DNA from: JAUCQB01 sp964586235
Lineage (GTDB): Bacteria; Planctomycetota; Phycisphaerae; UBA1845; PWPN01
Assembly (NCBI GenBank): GCA_964586235.1
Contig: CAZPIO010000011.1
Span: 1-64,000 of the forward strand
Reading direction: 5' to 3'
Length of the DNA: 64,000 nt
The position numbers were made by a program, and so were the translations under genes. Under the pieces are notes generated by a model. The model searched no databases and had not been told where the DNA came from. It saw nothing but the letters and a program-made list of their open reading frames with translations. Of the stretch, positions 45,908 through 53,891 are shown piece by piece; within the stretch, counting starts at the first letter, position 1; every line of letters starts with the position of its first letter.

Positions 45908-46648
45908 TCAAAACAACCGGCTCTGGCCAATGAACTCGTCATGGTTCCGGTACAGCTTCTTCGACCCCTCCGGGATGTACAGCAACTCAAGTCGCTGAAG
46001 ACGAACTGTCAGGTTCGAGATTGTCACCTGTGCCTCGTCCGCCAACTTGTAGAGCGCCGGCCAAGTCGTCAGATCGTAGCGGCGGGTGGCTTCCCGCATC
46101 AGCCACTCCGGCATGAGGAGGGACGATTGGTATCGGTCGACCGCGCTCCGCACTTCCGGGGCGTCCTCCCCCGAAGTGAGTTGCTTGTGGATTTTCCGGA
46201 ACCGCTCATCGCTCAGAGCCCTGTTCAACACCTCGACCATCAAGTCCGACTTCCGCGAATGCCGATTGACGGAACAAGCCCTGATCCCGAAGCCTTCGAA
46301 GGTCGGATGTCCCAGGCTGCCGCGGTCGATATCAATGTCCCAGTGGCCTGCCTCGTGGCCAATGGTACTGCGTTCGATGCCCGGCTTCTGCTGGAACAGC
46401 TCGAGATGTTTCTCGTTCAGAACGATCTTCCGCTTCTCCGCGACGAGGCCGCCCAGGATTTGTTCTCCGGGGTGCTCGTCGATTTCGTCCCAGTCGAAAC
46501 TCAACCCCAAGACCTGCTCGACGATCTTTTCAACGGGTACCGGGAGTGACACTATCGTGCCCGTCTTCGCCTCGTACTCCCGGATCCGCGCGGCGGTCAC
46601 CTCATCGATGGTCTTGGTTCGCATGTACCCGTGAGGCGCGCCGCTCAT
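45908..46648 (-). CDS. capP: ImmA/IrrE metallopeptidase, CapP-like
   Basis: 246 aa. The zinc site HEAGH is at residues 98-102 in TIGHEAGHWDID; the C-terminal part has a helical wHTH-like region (WPALYKLADEAQVTISNLTVRL). It overlaps the HTH gene by ATGA. In CBASS, the CapH/CapP pair works by CapP cleaving the CapH repressor in response to single-stranded DNA. Order, overlap and location upstream of the CBASS genes fit this model. The CapP name is inferred from context. Confidence 0.8.
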   Translation of the reverse strand: MSGAPHGYMRTKTIDEVTAARIREYEAKTGTIVSLPVPVEKIVEQVLGLSFDWDEIDEHPGEQILGGLVAEKRKIVLNEKHLELFQQKPGIERSTIGHEAGHWDIDIDRGSLGHPTFEGFGIRACSVNRHSRKSDLMVEVLNRALSDERFRKIHKQLTSGEDAPEVRSAVDRYQSSLLMPEWLMREATRRYDLTTWPALYKLADEAQVTISNLTVRLQRLELLYIPEGSKKLYRNHDEFIGQSRLF

Positions 46649-46968
46649 TTGTCGAGGTCCCTCAGCATCCGGTTCAAGGTCTCATCGTCGAGCGACGCCA
46701 TTTTTCGAAAAGCATCGGGGTTCTGGATGACCCGTTGCTTGATCGCATCGGGAATCCTTTTGGCGAGAAGCAACAGCTCGTCGACATCGGCCCCTAGCGC
46801 CTCGGCCAACTTCTTGATCGTGTCCTCCCGGGGGAACTGGTCCTGCGCAAGCTTGTCGTTCTCGATCTTGCTCAAGTACGTGAAGTTGATCCCGACCGTG
46901 TCAGCAAGTTCTCGCTGGGTCAGGTTCTTCGCAGCACGCAGGGCCTGAATCTTCTCGCCGAAGGTCAT
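46645..46968 (-). CDS. capH: XRE-family repressor, CapH-like
   Basis: 107 aa. The HTH is FGEKIQALRAAKNLTQRELA followed by DTVGINFTYLSKIENDK. An acidic helical C-terminus follows. The ATG at 46968 has GAGAGG 5 bp upstream; the GTG two codons earlier overlaps that site. It is the first gene of the CBASS operon and has its own operator over the promoter, so it should repress itself and the CBASS genes until CapP cuts it. Confidence 0.82.
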   Translation of the reverse strand: MTFGEKIQALRAAKNLTQRELADTVGINFTYLSKIENDKLAQDQFPREDTIKKLAEALGADVDELLLLAKRIPDAIKQRVIQNPDAFRKMASLDDETLNRMLRDLDK

Positions 46969-47013
46969 CTGCACCTCTCGACCACGCCATGAGAGTCCCG
47001 CACCAATGATTTC

Positions 47014-47042
47014 ATTCTATCAGACTTGATGTTGGGATTCAA
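47014..47042 (-). promoter_or_regulatory. Promoter of the capH operon
   Basis: On the minus strand: TTGAAT (47037-47042), 17-bp spacer, TAGAAT (47014-47019). The operator at 47026-47048 covers the -35 box and most of the spacer, as expected for repression. Confidence 0.65.
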
Positions 47043-47048
47043 GTGCAA
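47026..47048. promoter_or_regulatory. CapH operator at the capH promoter
   Basis: TTGATGTTG-GGATT-CAAGTGCAA: the same TTGNNNTTG-N5-CAANNNCAA layout as the site at 45865-45887, with an identical left half. Overlaps the -35 region of the capH promoter. Confidence 0.7.
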
Positions 47049-47533
47049 CTCCGGCCGTCTGAGGGCCACTGGGCCAATGTACACCTATCATATTGCAGAA
47101 TAGATAGTTATGGCTGACACTCGGGAAGGAGCGGCAGGCCTACAGGTCTTGGTAAGACGAGAGGGAGGCCGTTGTAGGCCCCAGAAACCTCTGCAACATA
47201 AATCCGCTTATCGGGACGAGCGACCCCTGATCGGCGTTAACCTTCGCAACGTAGACGCGTCTATGGGACCCATGCCCCCAAGGCTTCTCCGTCGGGGAGC
47301 CATCAGTCTCGATGTCGGAATCTCCCGACGGCCGTGCCACCTACATCCACTTTCCCGAAAAACACCCGCCTGCCCAAAGTGGTGGACAGTCTGTGTGACC
47401 GGTCTTCAGAGGGCATTCTGGCTCGGGAAAGGCAATTTTCCAGGAAACCTTTCCGCCACTTGACTGATAGCGGCGGCTGTTGATGGCTGCCGGTCAACTC
47501 AATCAGGCCGCGCAAGCGGAAGGAGCATCAGAA
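47049..47533. other. Intergenic region between divergent genes
   Basis: No convincing gene. It separates the CBASS operon from the plus-strand DUF1444-like gene. One 117-codon frame (47110-47463) has no ribosome site and no protein-like pattern. The AAGGAG before 47534 is the only clear signal. Confidence 0.4.
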
Positions 47534-48451
47534 ATGCAGAGGAACGAGAAGCTGTTCATGGAACAGATTGCATCGAGAATCCGAGATGGGCATCCAGATT
47601 GGGAAATGAGTCCCCATGGTTTTGGTTTCCAGATTCGAATTGCCGGTCACGGCGATTGCGGCATGTATCTGGGTAACCTGTTCAGGAGGATTCAATGCCA
47701 GCCAGATCGGGAGCAGGTGCTGATAGATGATTTTCTCAAGGAATTCGAGAAAGCCGTGGGAGGAAGGAAAGAGGCTAGCTTTGAGGGTATTCGGCCCAAC
47801 CTTTTCCTCGCCGTTCGGTCAGCGGATATGGAAGATAACGTCGGCAATCAGACAGAGCTTGCATTCCGCCATCAGATCACGCCCGATCTGGCCATCTACT
47901 GGGCAATCGATCAGGGGAGGACCATCCACCATATCTCCAAGGCCATGTTCCAGACGTGGGGTATCGACGCAGATGAAGTCACACGCATCGCATATGAAAA
48001 CACCGTGGCGGAAGAAATGGGTTCGTCGATCGAATCGATCGCAGATGTGGGTGCGGTTGTACGGTCCCGAGGCAGGTTTGAAAGCGTGGGGCATCTGCTC
48101 TACAGGCCAAACCTTTTGCAGAGTCTGATCGCAGAACACGTTCCTTCGTTGAAGGATCAGCCACTGCTGCTCGCCGTCCCCATGCCTTGGACAATCACCC
48201 TCGCAAGGCTGAAGGCCCCCGGCCTTATCCTCAGCACCTTGGAGGCTACGATGGCGAGATGCGGGCAGATTCTGTCGCCGAGTACTTACATCCTCGACGG
48301 TGATCAAGTCACTGGAAAAGTCATTGCCAGCACGACAACCGGCATTAAGGCCATACCCTTGAGCGTTTACGGGCTTGGCAATGGCGGCACGAAATCGAAG
48401 GTGCATCTTCACGACAAACCAGGAAGACAGCCTGAATTGTCCACGAATTAG
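47534..48451 (+). CDS. DUF1444-like protein
   Basis: 305 aa from an ATG with GGAAGGAG upstream. The middle part (GIRPNLFLAVRS, HQITPDLAIYWAIDQGRTIHHIS, LLLAVPMPWTITLARL) resembles the DUF1444 family of uncharacterised cytoplasmic proteins. There is no signal peptide. It stands alone on the plus strand between the CBASS operon and the RadC cluster. Its function is unknown; the family call is tentative. Confidence 0.5.
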   Translation: MQRNEKLFMEQIASRIRDGHPDWEMSPHGFGFQIRIAGHGDCGMYLGNLFRRIQCQPDREQVLIDDFLKEFEKAVGGRKEASFEGIRPNLFLAVRSADMEDNVGNQTELAFRHQITPDLAIYWAIDQGRTIHHISKAMFQTWGIDADEVTRIAYENTVAEEMGSSIESIADVGAVVRSRGRFESVGHLLYRPNLLQSLIAEHVPSLKDQPLLLAVPMPWTITLARLKAPGLILSTLEATMARCGQILSPSTYILDGDQVTGKVIASTTTGIKAIPLSVYGLGNGGTKSKVHLHDKPGRQPELSTN

Positions 48452-48516
48452 GATTTATGCGGCGAGGAAGTCCTGGCGCCTGGCGAGGTCTTGTCTTGGA
48501 CTGGCCCGCCAGGTGC

Positions 48517-48753
48517 TCAGATGTCCCACCGTGTGTTCGGACAACTCATCACCACCCCCAACACCGCCCGGCGGACTGCCGGGTGAGTGCGGATCAGGCG
48601 GGCGATGGTGGCCGCGAGGTCTTCATCGACTCGCAAGTCACTCGGTGGCTCCTCCGTCTCCGCATCGGATGGCCGTAACGGACTCTCGGCGATATCCTCC
48701 AGGTCAAGTTCTGAGAAAGAGCCCCATGTTTCAGCTTCAGTCATCGTCATCAC
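48517..48753 (-). CDS. Small acidic protein downstream of radC-like gene
   Basis: 78 aa; its GTG overlaps the radC-like stop (GTGA), with an ATG one codon later. It is Glu/Asp-rich at the start (EAETWGSFSELDLEDIAESP) and has one predicted helix (DLAATIARLIRTHPAVRRAV). No family is recognised. The overlap makes it a likely real, translationally coupled gene. Confidence 0.5.
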   Translation of the reverse strand: MMTMTEAETWGSFSELDLEDIAESPLRPSDAETEEPPSDLRVDEDLAATIARLIRTHPAVRRAVLGVVMSCPNTRWDI

Positions 48754-49310
48754 CCCCGGTCCTCGGCTGCAATTGGACCAATTGACCTGCTGGCCGTTTC
48801 CGACAACCAGCGCGGCCGCTCTTCGTTGGCCCAGCTCCAGAAACGCCCATCCTGGCCAATGATCACATGGTCCAGAAGCTCGATCCCAACGATCCGGCAG
48901 GCCTTCTCGAGTTGTTCCATCGTGGCGATCTCGTCCATGCTCGGCGTCGGGATACCGGACAGGTGGTGGTGGACGACTACGATCCGGGTGGCCATGGTCA
49001 GGAAGGCTGTCCGCAGGATTTCACGCGGGTGCATGGATACGATGTCTGACGTTCCGACGAAGACAGTGCGCCGATCAATGAGCCGGTTACGCGTGTCCAG
49101 ACAGCCGACGCACAGCGTCTCCCGGTCGCGCCGGGCCAGATCGGCAAACAGCCGGGCAACGGTAGCGGGACTGGTAACCACCGGCAGCGGCTCCTCACGC
49201 AGCCGCCGGATACACATGTCGAGTTCGGTGCACGGTTGTGCAGGATGAGTTGTTTCGATTTGAATCCCCTCCGTGGGTTGGTGCCCACGTGTGGCTGGGC
49301 ACCAACACAA
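48750..49310 (-). CDS. RadC-like JAB-domain protein
   Basis: Up to 186 aa. The RadC/JAB domain runs from TSPATVARLFADLARRDRET to the end: LCVGCLDTRNRLI, HPREILRTAFLTMATRIVVVHHHLSGIPTPSMDE and GIELLDHVIIGQDG (each read in part). The metal motif reads HHHLSG instead of the usual HNHPSG but keeps the two key His and the Ser. Plasmid and ICE RadC proteins are common; the role is unclear. The start is uncertain: the GTG at 49310 lies within a palindrome, GGAGGGG at about 49267-49273 precedes possible ATT/ATC starts, and the first ATG is at 49217. Confidence 0.75.
   Translation of the reverse strand: MCWCPATRGHQPTEGIQIETTHPAQPCTELDMCIRRLREEPLPVVTSPATVARLFADLARRDRETLCVGCLDTRNRLIDRRTVFVGTSDIVSMHPREILRTAFLTMATRIVVVHHHLSGIPTPSMDEIATMEQLEKACRIVGIELLDHVIIGQDGRFWSWANEERPRWLSETASRSIGPIAAEDRG
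49277..49306. repeat. Palindrome at the radC-like start
   Basis: GTTGGTGCCCA (49277-49287), 8-nt loop, TGGGCACCAAC (49296-49306): a perfect 11-bp inverted repeat. It resembles the GCCCACG...CGTGGGC palindrome inside thiC and may fold over the possible upstream start of the RadC-like gene. Confidence 0.55.
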
Positions 49311-49316
49311 ACCTCA

Positions 49317-49601
49317 TCACCGCCTCCGCCAGTCGCGATACCGCCCCGGCCGGCACTGCCAGCACGGCGGCTCTTCTGGTTCGTCATACCGACGCCGAAC
49401 CGGTCGATCTGATCTCAGCAGAAAAACCAGAGCCAGCACGACCGCGATCGTGGTGCCAGTGAGGTAACGCTCCGACACCCGACCCGCCATCTCAGGCACA
49501 CCCAGGTGCGTCAGCCAGCGAACGACCTCGTAGATGCTTGCCAATACCAACACGGCCCCCACAACCGCCAACACCAGCAGCTTCCTCAGCAACGTCGTCA
49601 T
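49317..49601 (-). CDS. Small two-TM membrane protein
   Basis: 94 aa; the ATG has a strong GGGAGG 7 bp upstream. Two membrane helices are visible (LLRKLLVLAVVGAVLVLAS and LTGTTIAVVLALVFLL) with a short loop, then a basic tail with one Cys pair (PPCWQCRPGRYRDW). Family unknown. It is directly upstream of the RadC-like gene on the same strand. Confidence 0.6.
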   Translation of the reverse strand: MTTLLRKLLVLAVVGAVLVLASIYEVVRWLTHLGVPEMAGRVSERYLTGTTIAVVLALVFLLRSDRPVRRRYDEPEEPPCWQCRPGRYRDWRRR

Positions 49602-49771
49602 CGGACACCTCCCTTCTCGTCGCCACCCATCCAGCATAGCGCGGACAGGTGAGGGGCGCAAGGGGGGCTGCCAATTCATGGAGACAGGGTTTCCACCGGG
49701 CAGATAGGCGTTATCATGCCCCTGGGGCCGGGTCGCAGCCGGCTTGAACCGTTGTACGGGAGTGGTCCGCG

Positions 49772-50326
49772 ATGCGGCCGCCGTTTGCCAAGTCCTGGTG
49801 GGTTGAACCTCCGATCCTTCTGGCGGGATGCTACCCGGGTGATATCGATCTGTCGGAACACCGGCGCAGAATCCAGGCCCTTCTGGGAGCTGGAATCCGT
49901 TGCGTGGTCAACCTGATGGAGGCCGATGAGACCAACCTCGATGAAAAGCCATTCGTGCCTTATGAACATCTTCTTGTCCAGATGGCCGCTGAAAGACGAG
50001 TCTTCGTCCGCTGTTTTCGATACCCGATTCCTGATTGCAGCATACCCACCACGACGGAAATGCGGGCAACTCTTGACGCCATCGACGCGACAATCGCCGC
50101 GAAGATGCCCGTGTACGTCCATTGCTGGGGCGGTCATGGCCGGACCGGAACCGTGATTGGTTGCTGGCTGGTCAGACACGGTCTGTCAGGAGCCGAAGCC
50201 ATCGAGCGGCTCACGGAGCTACGCTCACACGACCCGTACCTCCACGCACAACCCTCTCCGCAGACGCAGCAACAACGGAGCTTCGTGCTCAATTGGGCGA
50301 GCCTCGGTCACGAAACCGACCAGTAA
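49772..50326 (+). CDS. Dual-specificity/tyrosine phosphatase
   Basis: 184 aa. The phosphatase loop CX5R is VHCWGGHGRTG (Cys, then Arg) with a preceding beta strand MPVYVHC; the general acid Asp may be in RYPIPDCSIPT. The N-terminal block ILLAGCYPGDID and GIRCVVNLMEADE fit the cyclin-phosphatase-like branch. It ends 12 bp before an ADP-ribosylglycohydrolase start, so the two are co-transcribed. Substrate unknown. Confidence 0.85.
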   Translation: MRPPFAKSWWVEPPILLAGCYPGDIDLSEHRRRIQALLGAGIRCVVNLMEADETNLDEKPFVPYEHLLVQMAAERRVFVRCFRYPIPDCSIPTTTEMRATLDAIDATIAAKMPVYVHCWGGHGRTGTVIGCWLVRHGLSGAEAIERLTELRSHDPYLHAQPSPQTQQQRSFVLNWASLGHETDQ

Positions 50327-50338
50327 GGAGGTGTTCCT

Positions 50339-51265
50339 GTGGATCGTATCAGTCGCATCCGCGGCAGCCTGCTTGGGCTTGCCACCGGTGATGCCGTGGG
50401 CACCACACTGGAGTTCAACCGGCCGGGCGATTTCGAACCGATTGACGACATGGTCGGCGGCGGGCCGTTCTGTTTGAAACCCGGCCAGTGGACGGACGAC
50501 ACCTCCATGGCCTTGTGCCTGGCCGAGAGCCTGATCGAGTGCCGCGGCTTTGACCCGGTCGACCGGTTGCGGCGTTACGTGCGATGGTGGCGGGATGGGC
50601 ACTTGAGCAGCACCGGTGAGTGCTTCGATATCGGCACCACAACCAGCTCAGCGCTACGTCGCTTCGAGCAAACGGGTCAACCCTATTGCGGCTCAGAGAA
50701 CGAGAGGTCCGCCGGGAACGGGTCCATCATGCGGTTGGCCCCGGTGCCGCTGTTCTTCGCGAACAACCCGGTCGAGGCGATTGAGCGGGCTGGGGAGAGC
50801 TCACGGACCACGCATGGTGCCCGGCCGTGCGTCGATGCCTGCCGTTACCTGGCCGCTCTCATCGTCGGGGCCGTTCAAGGGGCAACCAAGGAGCTGCTGA
50901 CCTCGCCGAGATACTGCCCCGTGCCGGGTTACTGGGAAGGGCACCCGCTCTGTCCGGAGATCGATGAGGTGGCCGCGGGATCGTTTCGTGACCGAGAACC
51001 GCCGTTGATCAAAGGCACCGGCCATGTGACTCGGTCGCTGGAGGCGGCTCTCTGGGCATTCGACCGGAGCAGTTCGTTTCGCGAAGGCTGCCTGCTGGCG
51101 GTGAACCTGGGCGACGATGCCGATACCACCGGCGCGGTCTACGGGCAGCTCGCCGGGGCGTACTACGGCGACGACGGTATTCCACTAGACTGGCGGAACA
51201 AGCTCGCTCATCGCGAACTGATCATCTCCATGGCCGATCGGCTGGCCGAAGGCAGGGCTGGCTGA
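50339..51265 (+). CDS. ADP-ribosylglycohydrolase (DraG family)
   Basis: 308 aa, from GTG with a perfect AAGGAGG upstream. Metal-site motifs are complete: GLATGDAVGTTLEF, GQWTDDTSMALCLAESL, GNGSIMRLAPVP and NLGDDADTTGAVYGQLAG. The family removes ADP-ribose from proteins or nucleic acids. Paired with a phosphatase, it may undo a modification made by the host or a phage (inference). Confidence 0.92.
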   Translation: MDRISRIRGSLLGLATGDAVGTTLEFNRPGDFEPIDDMVGGGPFCLKPGQWTDDTSMALCLAESLIECRGFDPVDRLRRYVRWWRDGHLSSTGECFDIGTTTSSALRRFEQTGQPYCGSENERSAGNGSIMRLAPVPLFFANNPVEAIERAGESSRTTHGARPCVDACRYLAALIVGAVQGATKELLTSPRYCPVPGYWEGHPLCPEIDEVAAGSFRDREPPLIKGTGHVTRSLEAALWAFDRSSSFREGCLLAVNLGDDADTTGAVYGQLAGAYYGDDGIPLDWRNKLAHRELIISMADRLAEGRAG

Positions 51266-51330
51266 GCGGATGTGGACTTCACGGCACGTGTGGATGCGGT
51301 GTTTACAGCACAGCGGTCTGTGAGCTTGGT

Positions 51331-52335
51331 TCAAGCTGCCTGGCGCGTGCCCTGATCTTTGGGCAGACCAGCAGCAAGCGGCGAGTCAGTGGCGAATTGT
51401 CCGTCTGAACTGCCGATAGCCCCCTCCATCTCCTCAAGCAGCCCCTTGGTCGTCTCGCTGATTCGCGACAGGCTGCCCGCCAAGGCCTTGCTGTCTCCTC
51501 CCCACATGCTGATGTACCGGCCGGCGCGGAGTTCGACGTCCAGTCCGAAGTACCGGCAAACCACGTAGGCGACGGACTCTGCCTCCAGCTCGGCGACGCT
51601 GCGGGTGATATCCGGGCTCCGCTTGCCGTCGGGGGCTTGATGGAGGCGTTCATGAGCGACCTCATGGAAAAGTGTTTTTACCTGTTGGCCCGTCGAGTGG
51701 GACGGGTCGATCTCGACCGTGCCGCCACGGCTGACTCCGTAATGCCCCTGGCCCAGCGATGAATACTTCACAGTGATCCCCCGGCCGGCGGCCACCTGTT
51801 CGGCGGCCCGCAGCAGGTGTTCCGCGTCCGCCTGCACTTCCGGAACATCGAAATCCGGCAACTCGGCCCCTTCGGTCTGCGACACGTCAAACACGCAGGT
51901 CGCCTTGAAATAGACGGCTGGGGCTTCCTTGTCTTTGGCCTCTGCGTCAGCGGCCTCATCCACGCGGCGCCGCTGCACCGGGCACGGAGCGAAGATGCGG
52001 ATCGCCTTCTCGCCCCTGCGGACCGACCGGCCGAGCTTCTTCCACCTCGTGAAACCGGCGACGAGCGTCGCATCGGGCTTGGCAGTTGCGATCAGCATCG
52101 CATTCTGCCAACTGTACTTATGGAAACGGGCCATCATGTCCAGCCAGCGGCGGAACTCCTCCGAGCCCTGCTGCTCATCGAGCACGCCGGCCAAGCGATG
52201 TAAGCTGTCCCTGATCGAGACGGCTAGCCGGGCGCGAGGGGAGGGCTCGGCTTCACTATCACCCTCACCGCCCCCGGTGCCACACATGTGGTCAGTACCC
52301 AAGTCGTTCCCTGGGCGTTTCGCGATTGCATTCAT
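51331..52335 (-). CDS. ArdC-like antirestriction protein (ssDNA-binding plus zincin domain)
   Basis: 334 aa; the ATG has GGAGG 8 bp upstream, and the open frame beyond it to 52911 is not credible. The N-terminal ArdC domain: FHKYSWQNAMLIATAKPDAT, GFTRWKKLGRSVRRGEKAIR and IFAPCPV. The C-terminal zinc-peptidase domain: TLFHEVAHERLH (HEXXH) and ELEAESVAYVVCRYFG (third ligand). ArdC proteins ride on plasmids and conjugative elements and protect incoming DNA. This supports a conjugative origin for the island. Confidence 0.85.
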   Translation of the reverse strand: MNAIAKRPGNDLGTDHMCGTGGGEGDSEAEPSPRARLAVSIRDSLHRLAGVLDEQQGSEEFRRWLDMMARFHKYSWQNAMLIATAKPDATLVAGFTRWKKLGRSVRRGEKAIRIFAPCPVQRRRVDEAADAEAKDKEAPAVYFKATCVFDVSQTEGAELPDFDVPEVQADAEHLLRAAEQVAAGRGITVKYSSLGQGHYGVSRGGTVEIDPSHSTGQQVKTLFHEVAHERLHQAPDGKRSPDITRSVAELEAESVAYVVCRYFGLDVELRAGRYISMWGGDSKALAGSLSRISETTKGLLEEMEGAIGSSDGQFATDSPLAAGLPKDQGTRQAA

Positions 52336-52698
52336 GGTTGCTACCTCCAACCAGTCTTCTTTCCCGAGACCGGCCTGCTGAAGTGCCGGGCTCGGGCTGA
52401 TTCCGGGCCGGCTCTTGGCCAACGATGAAAGCGCTACGGGTATGAAGGGGGCGGATGACCCTTTGAAGAAAACGATCTGTGAAGCCCGATGTTCTTGCCG
52501 AGACCGGTTGGCCGTCGGTCCGGACGGGAACGCCCGATAAGGCCGTTGTATACAGGGCCGATCATTCCAGTCCCTTTTCCATAACATGTTTCTGGGCTTG
52601 AGGTTAGTGTGGGACCCGATCACCGGTGCCGGTGACGGGTACCCCCAAGGACCAGGGGCCAGCCGTGAGGCTCGCATTGAACAGTGGGAGGTTTCGCA
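52336..52698. other. Divergent intergenic region
   Basis: It separates the ArdC-like gene (minus) from the plus-strand cluster starting at 52699 and should hold promoters in both directions. A CACCGGTGCCGGTG palindrome-like stretch lies near 52621-52636. No gene is seen. Confidence 0.35.
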
Positions 52699-53037
52699 AT
52701 GACCAAGGACTACCAAGAAAGGCTCCAGAAGGTGATGAGCGGCGATCCGGAGGGCAAGGAGGCGTTTAGGGACCCGGCCTTTGTGGCCGCTTTCCAGGCG
52801 GACATCTGGCGGGCCATGAGGCTGGCCAAGGCCCGCTACCAGAAGGAGAAGCGCCAGAAAGAGGCCGCGGCCCGGCGGGAGGCCCGAAAAGGCCTGAGGG
52901 AGGACGCCCAAGGAGGGTTGGCAACCGGGCCGAACGGCATCGGCACCGCTTTATCCGCCAACTCGACCAATAACGGTGAGGCGAAGATGCCGGTACGGCC
53001 GGGTGACAGGTACTCCAGAAACGTTCCACGGAAATAA
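52699..53037 (+). CDS. Small charged protein, unknown
   Basis: 112 aa; the ATG has GGGAGG 9 bp upstream. The first 70 residues are helical and highly charged (MTKDYQERLQKVMSGDPEG, RAMRLAKARYQKEKRQKEAA), probably coiled coil; the tail is Gly/Asn-rich. No family is recognised. First gene of a plus-strand cluster within the plasmid-type region. Confidence 0.55.
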   Translation: MTKDYQERLQKVMSGDPEGKEAFRDPAFVAAFQADIWRAMRLAKARYQKEKRQKEAAARREARKGLREDAQGGLATGPNGIGTALSANSTNNGEAKMPVRPGDRYSRNVPRK

Positions 53038-53118
53038 TCCCGCCATAACTAAGTAACGGCGGCACATTGCAGGGCATGTGTCCCTGCACCGCCAAGTTCC
53101 ATATTAGAGGAGACCAAA

Positions 53119-53784
53119 ATGCACAGAGAGTCGGAGAGTGAGAGGTGCGGGGCAATGACGGTTAGTGAACTGGCAAGGAATATCTGTGTTCCCAGTGAAT
53201 GGATTGTTGGTCTATGTGTTGCTGCGAATGTTCCAGGAGTGACCGGTGGGGGGTCGGTACTGTCGCCGAAGCAGTGTCAACAGATTCGAGATGCTTACCG
53301 AAAGGCTCAGGTGAAGCGAAACGGGACGAACGGAAGCCACGGCCCGGTGAACCGGATGATGCCAATGCCGCAGCCCCCGGCACCCGGCTCGGTACGACGG
53401 CCAACGGCCGGTCCAGGCGGTCGGGGTGAACCGCAGGGGCGGGCAGGAGCCCACGACATCGCGGCAAAGGCCAGGAATCTGATCAGTGACGGGCACTACG
53501 ATTTCGCGATCATCATCCTCTATGCCCCAATCGACAACGCCATGAGACGCCGGTTGACGCCGGAGCAGTTGGTGGGCAACAGGCCGATCGAGGACAACTT
53601 CGGCCCGCCGAACGAGTCAGTTCTTTCCAGAGACCTGCATCATGTGCGGATCCTGGCGAACCAGGCCAAGCATGAAGGATTAGTCCCCACCCGCTACGAG
53701 GCGGAAAAGGCCTTGTGGCTCTATCAGTGGCTGTTCGGTCCGCAGGGTGAATTTGGCCGGTCGAACGGTAAGCCGAGTTGCTGA
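53119..53784 (+). CDS. Unknown protein with a helical, HEPN-like C-terminal domain
   Basis: 221 aa with GAGGAG 8 bp before the ATG. The N-terminus (MTVSELARNICVPSEWIVGL) looks like a small HTH. A Pro/Gly-rich linker follows. The C-terminal domain (AHDIAAKARNLISDGHYDFAIIILYAPIDNAMR..., LHHVRILANQAKHEGL) is all-helical and recalls HEPN or SAV_6107-type domains, although the canonical RX4-6H motif is not certain. Function unknown. Confidence 0.5.
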   Translation: MHRESESERCGAMTVSELARNICVPSEWIVGLCVAANVPGVTGGGSVLSPKQCQQIRDAYRKAQVKRNGTNGSHGPVNRMMPMPQPPAPGSVRRPTAGPGGRGEPQGRAGAHDIAAKARNLISDGHYDFAIIILYAPIDNAMRRRLTPEQLVGNRPIEDNFGPPNESVLSRDLHHVRILANQAKHEGLVPTRYEAEKALWLYQWLFGPQGEFGRSNGKPSC

Positions 53785-53891
53785 AGGATGACCAACTAGC
53801 CGGGAGGGCTCCGGCAAACACGGAGCCCTCCCCTCAGCAGGTGGCGTTTGGCAGGAACATAGGAACCAGAAACAAACGGAGGAGCAAGACA

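Noticed and set aside
47110..47463. 117-codon frame upstream of the DUF1444-like gene
   Set aside because: No ribosome site, no protein-like hydrophobic pattern and no recognised motif.
48750..49310. JAB protein as Cap3 of the CBASS system
   Set aside because: The sequence is RadC-like, it is not in the CBASS operon, and a plus-strand gene lies between; E2-only CBASS lacks Cap3.
49676..50179. 167-codon minus-strand frame over the phosphatase
   Set aside because: Shadow of the phosphatase, which has an intact CX5R loop.
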